From assembly GCA_015039465.1 (NCBI GenBank), contig MU130154.1, forward strand, positions 661,065 to 725,064: a stretch of 64,000 bases of DNA. The letters run 5' to 3'. Each line of letters starts with the position of its first letter. Positions within the stretch are counted from its first letter, which is position 1. Positions 57,457-64,000 of the stretch are shown in pieces. Source of the DNA: Phlegmacium glaucopus (Eukaryota; Basidiomycota; Agaricomycetes; Agaricales; Cortinariaceae). The position numbers and the translations under genes were made by a program. The notes under the pieces were generated by a model that had not been told where the DNA came from, did not search any database, and worked only from the letters and a program-made list of their open reading frames with translations.

Positions 57457-60400
57457 ATGCATCTCTTTAGAATTCGTTCAAAGTCGACTCAAAAACAATC
57501 TTCTAGGTCTACAGATTCTAATTCAGCCTCAACCTCATCATCGAGACCCCCTCTACTCCCACAAACTAACCTTACATTTTCATCGGATGATACAGGTTCT
57601 ACTTCGTCTTCTTCCTCCTTTTCAAACAATTTAGATGTCTCTCCTCCCAAACACTCAATTGGAAGACAAATTTATCATCGTGAACTAGACGAGCCTAAGT
57701 GCGTTTCTTTACTCAATCCTTTATACTCCATCCAACCTTATATCTTCTCAGATCCGAGGTCCAATCCACCCGCAGTTTGGCTCCTCCCCCAACGTCACCT
57801 TCTCGGGCTCCAAAAATGTTTCATTCTAATCATTCTGATATGTACAATGACCTCAACACCTTTTCGTTTGGGGCTGCTCCTTCCTGCTCCTCCTCCTCCT
57901 CCTCCTTGCTTCCTGTCGACCCCTTATCTCAACCTTGCGACGATCCGGACCCCAACGAACTTGGAATTATCCCCGATACAACGCCTCGTCCCTCTGTAGT
58001 TGGAACCCAGCAACCACGTAGTCATCAATCGCAACAATCTTTACAGGTGGAGTTTAACAAATTACCCGCCCGCCCTTCCCGAACAACATCCAACAAGGCT
58101 TCTGGGAAGAAACCTCAGGAGAGAGATTCGGACACCGCCTCTACTCACACTTTCGGTAATTTCTACAGTTCTGCCTCCTTGTCGTCAGGCTCTCGGCCTA
58201 GTGATACGGATTCCCGCACTGCTTCGCGCACCAGCGGCCGTTCGAATTCTACCCATCAGACCTCAGAGGACGACCTATCGTCAGACGAAGAGCTTGATGG
58301 CCGACATCCTTTGCCAGCAGAACTTTCGAGCCCTGATCTGGCCTTTGGATATAGACATCCCAATCAGGACCCCTCCGTGTACTCTTCAGAGGAAGAATTT
58401 GATGTCTACAACGACGACTATGACCATGATCCTGAAACGGGAATTGAGATTGACTCTGTGGCTCACCCAGGCAGTGATCGTGGGACCATCGACTATCACA
58501 CTGCAAGCCGAGAAAGTGTCCCTTTCGAGTACGCTGAGAGACGAGGCAGCCAAGCCTTGCCCATTACTTCCTCTTCCGATAGATCCTCTTCCGATAGATC
58601 TTACCTGGAAAATCGTGCAAGACAAAACAGTCTAGCTACTTTGAGGCGTCCGAGCAGAAGCTTGGATGAGTTGTATTCCTTTAACTTTGCAACGGCATCT
58701 TCCTCCTCTGTGTCTCGCACAGAGCATCCTTCGCCTCCTGCGCCGACGTCAGTTCCGCAAAGCGAAGGGGATTGGCGGGACTTGCGGAAAAGATCCATTC
58801 AAAGGGACAAAGATCCTCCATCCATTTCGTCTCATAATTCTAATAACATTGGAGCGACATCCGCGTCTAACCAAGGCGCTTCAGAGTTAGATGGTTTTGA
58901 CTCCTCCTGGATGCAACAGTATGGTGTCAATGGTGTCGTTGGGTTTGACCTCTCTGAAATGCAGGATATCGTTGTAGAAGACGGCACCGCAGTTCGCTCT
59001 TCCAATAACTTTCCCTTCCGTAAAGGAAGCGCGACTAGCGCCTTCAGACGACAAAGCACTGTTTCCAGTAACAATGTTGACATCATGTATAGACACGCCA
59101 CTGGGCAATGGGCATCTCAAAAGTACCGCGACCAGCGACGGATGTGGACGTTTATGAAAGAGCAGGATCGACTTCCAGATGAAGGTGTTTATGTTCGACA
59201 AAATAGCCACAACCACATTGAAAGAGAACGACCCAGTATCTCGAGCTTTTTTGCTTCCCGACCTAGCAGTAGTGCTACGCTGGAACCCGGCGTGGTTATC
59301 CCCTTTTTCGATGGTAGTCGAGACAGGGAAAAAACCACTGGAAAAGAAAAGGCTTCGAAGGAAATTTGGCGAGGCATGCCACTCGACTCTGAAGAATTTT
59401 GGAACAATCAAGCTACTGGTAGATTCAGAGTTCATCGTAAAAACGCACCCTGTTAGTATCAAACCTTCTTGATCTCACATCTCCACTCATAATGCTGTTT
59501 ATTAGGTCCTGAACCGGGTAAACCTCCTCAACACCGTCTGAACATTACATTTATCCGTACTCCATACGTTGTCAATCCCGTAACTCGCGAGGTTATTGAT
59601 GGGCCCGCTGTAACAATCCATCGACACTCCCAAGCCGGTGCTTTCTCGATTAGTCGTCATTTCCGATCCAAATCTTTGCCAAATTCTTCTAACGCTTCCG
59701 TTTCGCTCAGAGGCACGGTTTCGTCGTCTCGGGGACAGCCCTCCTTCAAAGACTCACCGGATGGCCCCAAGAAAAAGTCTAATATGATTTTACTTGGTAC
59801 TCGCAAAGTTCAAAAAGCGTACACGAGCACGAATACCACAAGAAAGCTGGAGTCCCATGGGCTTTTGGACGAAAGCGGTCGAGCGAGTCCTAGAGACGTG
59901 GAGAGGATGAAGAGGGAGCATGAGCGCGAAATGCGGGCTAAAGCCAAGGAGAATAAGGATAAAGATAAAGACAAAAAGGAGCGAGGGAAGTCGAAGGAAA
60001 AGAAGAAGGGTGTTAGCGCAATCAAGAAGATCACCAGCAAGGGAGAAACAAGCTCCAAGATTTCGACACCCGAACAGGGATTGCGAGATAGCTCTGGTAG
60101 CAGTGCAGGAAGTGTAAGTAACGCCCTCTCCAGCAGCGGCAGCGTCGGCACGTCGTCCGCGATGACAACGCCTGATCCAAGTGAGGGCACTAGCTCTAGA
60201 GGTTCAATTGGACCTTCGGTCTTCAGCTACGAAACTACCTCTTCTGATCGCACCATTCTTCGGGCCACACCCTTCCATCATCGAAAGCGTCATCCATATG
60301 ACATTGGCGATGACAGTTCTGATGAAACCCCTAAGTATCCGACCCGGACTCCTCATCGTGAAACTTATGCGGTCCTACCTCCTGAAGTCTTCGAATCCGC

Positions 60401-61379
60401 TCGTCATCAGGAGCATCCCACTCATGGTCTCTTTGGCTGGGGCAAATCCAGGGGTAGTAATCAAATTGGTCATCGTCCGAATCCGTATGAAGCTTCGTAC
60501 AACCCACCGTGGCCAGTCACCACTCCACGCATCAATTCCGAGACCCGAAAGGGCATCGTTGACGACCTGAATATGTCTTTCCAAGATGTCGGTCTTCTCC
60601 CAGCCATTGGCGAGATCAAGAACTCTCATAGTGGACAAATCAAACGTAGGCGAGAGCGGGAGCAGCAGCAGCAGCAGCAGCAGATAATGCACTCGAGCCG
60701 CAGACAAGAGGCTGAGATTTTTGATGACGTTCCTTCTGATGCTCTTTGCATGCTTCTTCCTCTTTGGCCTGGCGAGACTGATCCTACCTCTGTACGTAAG
60801 TATCCATTCGCACCTCCCCCGTTGTCTCCCGATTCCCGTCAGTATGTTTTGGTCTACTACAAAGTCCAGCCTCAGCCTGCAGTTCCTCATGAGGAAGGGA
60901 AACCAAAGCCCGGAGAGAAGAAACGGTCTCGCAACTCGCCCACATCTTCACATGATTCCACAAACAAACGTGAAGAGCGAGGCGTTCTCCTCAACAATTT
61001 CTATGTTGGCGCTCGTATCGTCTCCCATCGCGAACTGCAAGGCACTGGTATCCGTATCCCAGATGTAGGGCTCGCTGTCTCGGGACCTCTTGAGGAAGCG
61101 TACAGTAATATGCCCCCCGCTATTCCATGTGGGGACTATATTCACTATATTCTTGGTGTATGCAACTCTCGTGACGCAGGAATCGATTTCTTGCAGGAAG
61201 GTTTCGAAAAGATGGGTTTGTCTCGAAGCATGCCGAATCCAAATCCAGTAGCAGCCGATGACGATGACGACTGTCAGTCTCTTGATACGGTCGCTGTGTT
61301 AACGCCTCTTGGTCGAGCCGTGATGGAAATGGCATGGCTTGGTGGTTTGGCTCTTACCAGTTTCAATCCCGGCGGATGA
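57457..61379 (+). CDS. Large Ser-rich protein with conserved C-terminal region, function unknown
   Basis: Three exons, 57457-57698, 57752-59451 and 59506-61379, give 1271 residues. The first 480 residues are low-complexity Ser/Asp/Glu/Arg. Ordered-looking parts follow: WMQQYGVNGVVGFDLSEMQD, VDIMYRHATGQWASQKYRDQ, RRMWTFMKEQDRLPDEGVYV and, after exon 3 starts, HRLNITFIRTPYVVNPVTRE. A Lys/Glu-rich stretch (KENKDKDKDKKERGKSKEKK) and a Gln run (EQQQQQQQQ) lie between these and a C-terminal domain that looks folded (MLLPLWPGETDPTSVRKYPF, YVLVYYKVQPQP, LLNNFYVGARIVSHRELQGT, IPCGDYIHYILGVCNSRDAG). I do not recognise the family; it resembles basidiomycete-wide hypothetical proteins. No membrane span or signal peptide is visible. 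The start is supported by a stop-free first exon after a pyrimidine-rich leader. Confidence 0.75.
60661..60683 (+). repeat. CAG trinucleotide repeat in coding sequence
   Basis: Seven uninterrupted CAG units, coding glutamines, in exon 3 of the 1271-residue protein. Likely to vary in length between strains. Confidence 0.85.
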
Positions 61380-61886
61380 TTGAACGACCAATAACGTCCT
61401 TATCCTCAAACTTGTAACCCTTCGTTCAAATTCTTTCTTTCTTTCTTCCATGCCATCTCTCTTGTTTTATCTCCTAACATTTCCTACCAAGATATATACA
61501 TGATCACCTGTCTCTCCCACATATCTCGTTCATGTATCATATTCGTTTGCCGTCAACCATTATCCATTGCTCGGTTTATGCTATATTTGCACCTTCTCAT
61601 TGATGTATTTTGAATTTGACCTCTTCCATCCGTTCTAATGTTGCCATAGCAAACTTTGAACGTCGTGTATTTCTCTCATACCTCTCAGTAGTGCCCCTCT
61701 CGTACGTACGCACATACAATAAACAATTGGATGAATGTTTCTCTGAAAATTATTTATTTATATATCGATATCTCAGCTGAGCGGACGACAAAAAAGATGG
61801 TATCGGGCAACCCACCTCGCTTTTTAAGCCTGTCGTTTCAATGCCCCGGTCTACGTCTGTGACGACTAGTATGGGGCACACTTTCT
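61380..61886. terminator. Convergent 3' region with AATAAA
   Basis: About 500 bp between convergent genes. An AATAAA hexamer occurs near 61719 on the plus strand within a T/C- and A-rich 3' region, a possible polyadenylation signal for the upstream gene. Confidence 0.35.
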
Positions 61887-63843
61887 TCAATGAAGTTGGG
61901 CTTCATCCTCGTCAGGAGCATCTGATAGATCTTCCTCCCCGGAGACTTTTCGATGGGCCCGTTTGCTAGATTTACGACCGTTCGTTTGCTTCGAAGGGTT
62001 GGCGTTAGCTGGACGGAGGGAGGCTGCGTATGATGAATGAATTATCAGTAGATATATACCTTTGACACAGGTGCTTACCGTGAATGACTGGATGTAAATC
62101 ATACATTCTATGCAAGTATAAAACAGCCTGTTCTTTGTCTTTAGCCTATGTCCAATGAGATGAGTGATAAAAGTGGGCCTAATGAATATCTGAACCCTTT
62201 ACCTCTATCATAAGGTCTTTGAAATCAATCGTAAGTATATGATTCAAATGGACACTACAGAAGGGGAAATTGTTCACCCATGTCATCTGGCAAAGCCGCT
62301 GGCAAGAATTCACATCTATCTGAATGAGCCCTTCGTTCCATTAGAGTAACAGCCCCAGGACGTTGTTCGCTTAGATGCTGCTTAGGTTTCATCCCTCGCC
62401 GTTTCCAAATTTGATCCGCCCGCTCAATGATAACAGGAGGAGGAAAGGAAGACGGAAATAAATTGTCATGATGATAATCTAGTCAAACAATATTCAATGG
62501 CCGTAACTCGATCAGAAATACAAGATCTCACCAAACACCAGAGGAACATCTAGCTCTTCACAGAGTGGTAAAAGATCTTCGGCATTGTAACACATCTAGA
62601 GGGTTGTTTGATTAATAGCTGATCATATAGTATTGTGCTTGAAAACGGCTGTGCTTGCCTCGTCGTTTTCAAGCACAAGTCGATTGCGAACGTTCTGCGG
62701 AAGTTTTAAGATTGACTGTTTGATGCGTTCCAATGTTGCGGTCTTGTCGTCATACATACCACCTCCCTTCCCGCCCAAGACATTATTAATACAAAAAAAA
62801 TTGGATAAACGGATATTGACACTTACATGAACGATTATTACGCCATCAAGTCCAATACCCATCAAATCCAGCATCTCACAATGATATTCTAATTCACGGA
62901 AGGCAGCATCAACAACTGCGGGTTTGGGGCTTCCTAGTTGAGTAAATTGCCCAGGGTGCGTGGTTAATCTATGACCATATTTGTTTGCAAGGGCACCAGC
63001 TTTGGAGAGGAGGTCCGCACAGTACTCAAGCGAGTAACCGTGAACGAGGTGGGAAGCAAAGGGAAATATTTCAGATGAAAGCCTGAAGAAACGAATGTTC
63101 TGCAAGGGAAAGTCAGCAGGGTGCCATACATTCATTGTAAAGGATTCACATTATCTTCATTCCATTGAATGACGGTTAACAAGTCTTCGACGTTTTTGCG
63201 TCCGAGGTCTTGCACCCAATCAACGCCGTTTTTTTTGAGAGATTCTAGGCTATTTCGGAATGGAAAGAATTAGTACCTTGAATAAGGTCTTGTAACATTG
63301 GATTCGAGCTCACCGACAGGTTCTTGAACAGAATACCGAATCGCTTGAAGGTTTTTTATTTCGCAAGACCGTATTTAGGCATGCATAACCTGCGGATATG
63401 AGGATGGAGCGATGATGGAAATGTACATGCTAACCAAGCCGCCCTTTGAATGTGGTCTCCTTCCTTTCAACGTCAGGAATGATATAGATAGGCTCAGGTT
63501 GAGGCCCTCTCTTGTGACGTTTGGTCCCTTTAGATGGCCCCGTATTATCATAACCTGGATCGACATCTACCGCAGGAACACTCTTCAAGGTTCTTGTTTT
63601 CTTCGGTGCGTCCTTAGGCTCAGATTTCAGTTCCAAAGGTAAACAGTATTTGCCGTTGTTAGTCACGTATATATCATTAGGCGCGGCGCGCTTTCGTTTA
63701 AATGTCTGAACTCCACGAGATCCATCCTGGGATTCGCCGCCTTGTACGGCCAAAAGACGAGCACTTCGACGGAGCGTGCTTGTTTTGTTCATGGTTGAAA
63801 GGAGAAGATTCATGCGGGATTGGGAAAGCAAGATTGGATCCAT
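61887..63843 (-). CDS. UV-damage endonuclease (UVDE/UvsE family)
   Basis: Minus-strand exons: 63843-63435, 63389-63314, 63249-63150, 63099-62827, 62766-62659, 62595-62532, 62478-62278, 62216-62203, 62145-62079 and 62023-61887; 482 residues. The N-terminal 135 residues are basic, probably with nuclear targeting (RRSARL, KRKRAAP, KGTKRHKRG). The TIM-barrel core is typical: RLGYACLNTVLR, IQWNEDNNIRFFRLSSEIFP, HRLTTHPGQFTQLGSPKPAV, DGVIIVHGGGMYDDK, LVLENDEMCYNAEDL and VPLVFDYHHDNLFP; these carry the metal-binding His, Glu and Asp residues of the family. UVDE nicks 5' to UV photoproducts and abasic sites. ATGs at 63813 and 63792 are alternative starts. The intron at 62596-62658 uses a GC donor (GAG/GCAAGC). 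One exon is only 14 nt. Confidence 0.94.
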
Positions 63844-64000
63844 TAAGAGATGTTTCAAACGTAATACAGGAGAGGCCGTGGATTGAGACAAAAAGCCTAC
63901 TTGCCTTATTTGGACTGCAGGTAGACTCGTGCGCTACACCTCGAAAGCCAAGTCACATCCAAACGCCGTATTGCCTTCACGAGTAAAAGTGATGCAGTGG
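63844..64000. other. Right window edge, upstream of UVDE
   Basis: 157 bp upstream of the UVDE gene. The coding frame stays open for about 48 nt without an ATG, so a further 5' exon outside the window cannot be excluded. Confidence 0.3.

Noticed and set aside
58000..58635. 211-codon plus-strand frame overlapping the large unknown protein
   Set aside because: Out-of-frame shadow; the other frame continues through splice-consistent exons for 1271 residues.
1..64000. CRISPR arrays, operons, ribosome binding sites, riboswitches
   Set aside because: Dense spliceosomal introns and eukaryotic gene content show nuclear fungal DNA; no regularly spaced repeats were seen.

Overview
The window is nuclear DNA of a filamentous basidiomycete, most likely an Agaricomycete. 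Coding regions are cut by about 137 inferred introns, mostly 47-65 nt with GTNNGT donors. Genes are packed 80-600 bp apart on both strands. The gene set is fungal and eukaryotic: MGA2, GYP1, ATG6, PRM1, SEY1, a mitochondrial F1 delta subunit and others. I rebuilt the gene models by hand by joining exons so that reading frame, splice signals and known family motifs agree. No database search was possible, so product names rest on recognised motifs and family memory.

Layout. 0-9 kb: a gene cut by the left edge, a VanZ-like membrane protein, an Mmc1-like mitochondrial protein, and the membrane-tethered transcription factor MGA2. 9-19.5 kb: a Nup2/Nup50-type nucleoporin, the Rab GAP GYP1 with a divergent RraA-like gene, DNA polymerase kappa, and a caspase-domain protein. 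20-36.8 kb: autophagy protein ATG6, glutamate-cysteine ligase, ATP synthase delta, a very large AT-hook/zinc/AlkB-like dioxygenase, a PH-domain coiled-coil protein, and a small-heat-shock-type protein. 36.8-41.3 kb: an AT-richer, gene-poor island that carries a 785-bp inverted-repeat element with a perfect 8-bp target duplication. 41.3-46 kb: a second, oppositely oriented small-heat-shock paralogue, a secreted repeat protein, and a shortened Rsp5-like HECT protein that lacks the catalytic cysteine. 45.6-64 kb: two membrane-fusion genes in tandem (PRM1, SEY1), acetoacetyl-CoA synthetase, a 1271-residue protein of unknown function, and UV-damage endonuclease.

Most genes are ordinary housekeeping genes. 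They do not form one pathway, although DNA-damage functions recur (Pol kappa, UVDE and possibly the AlkB-like protein), as do membrane-remodelling functions (GYP1, ATG6, PRM1, SEY1). The least ordinary items are the apparent HECT pseudo-ligase, the AT-hook/AlkB protein, the secreted repeat protein, the small transposon and the recurrence of GC-AG introns (five proposed).
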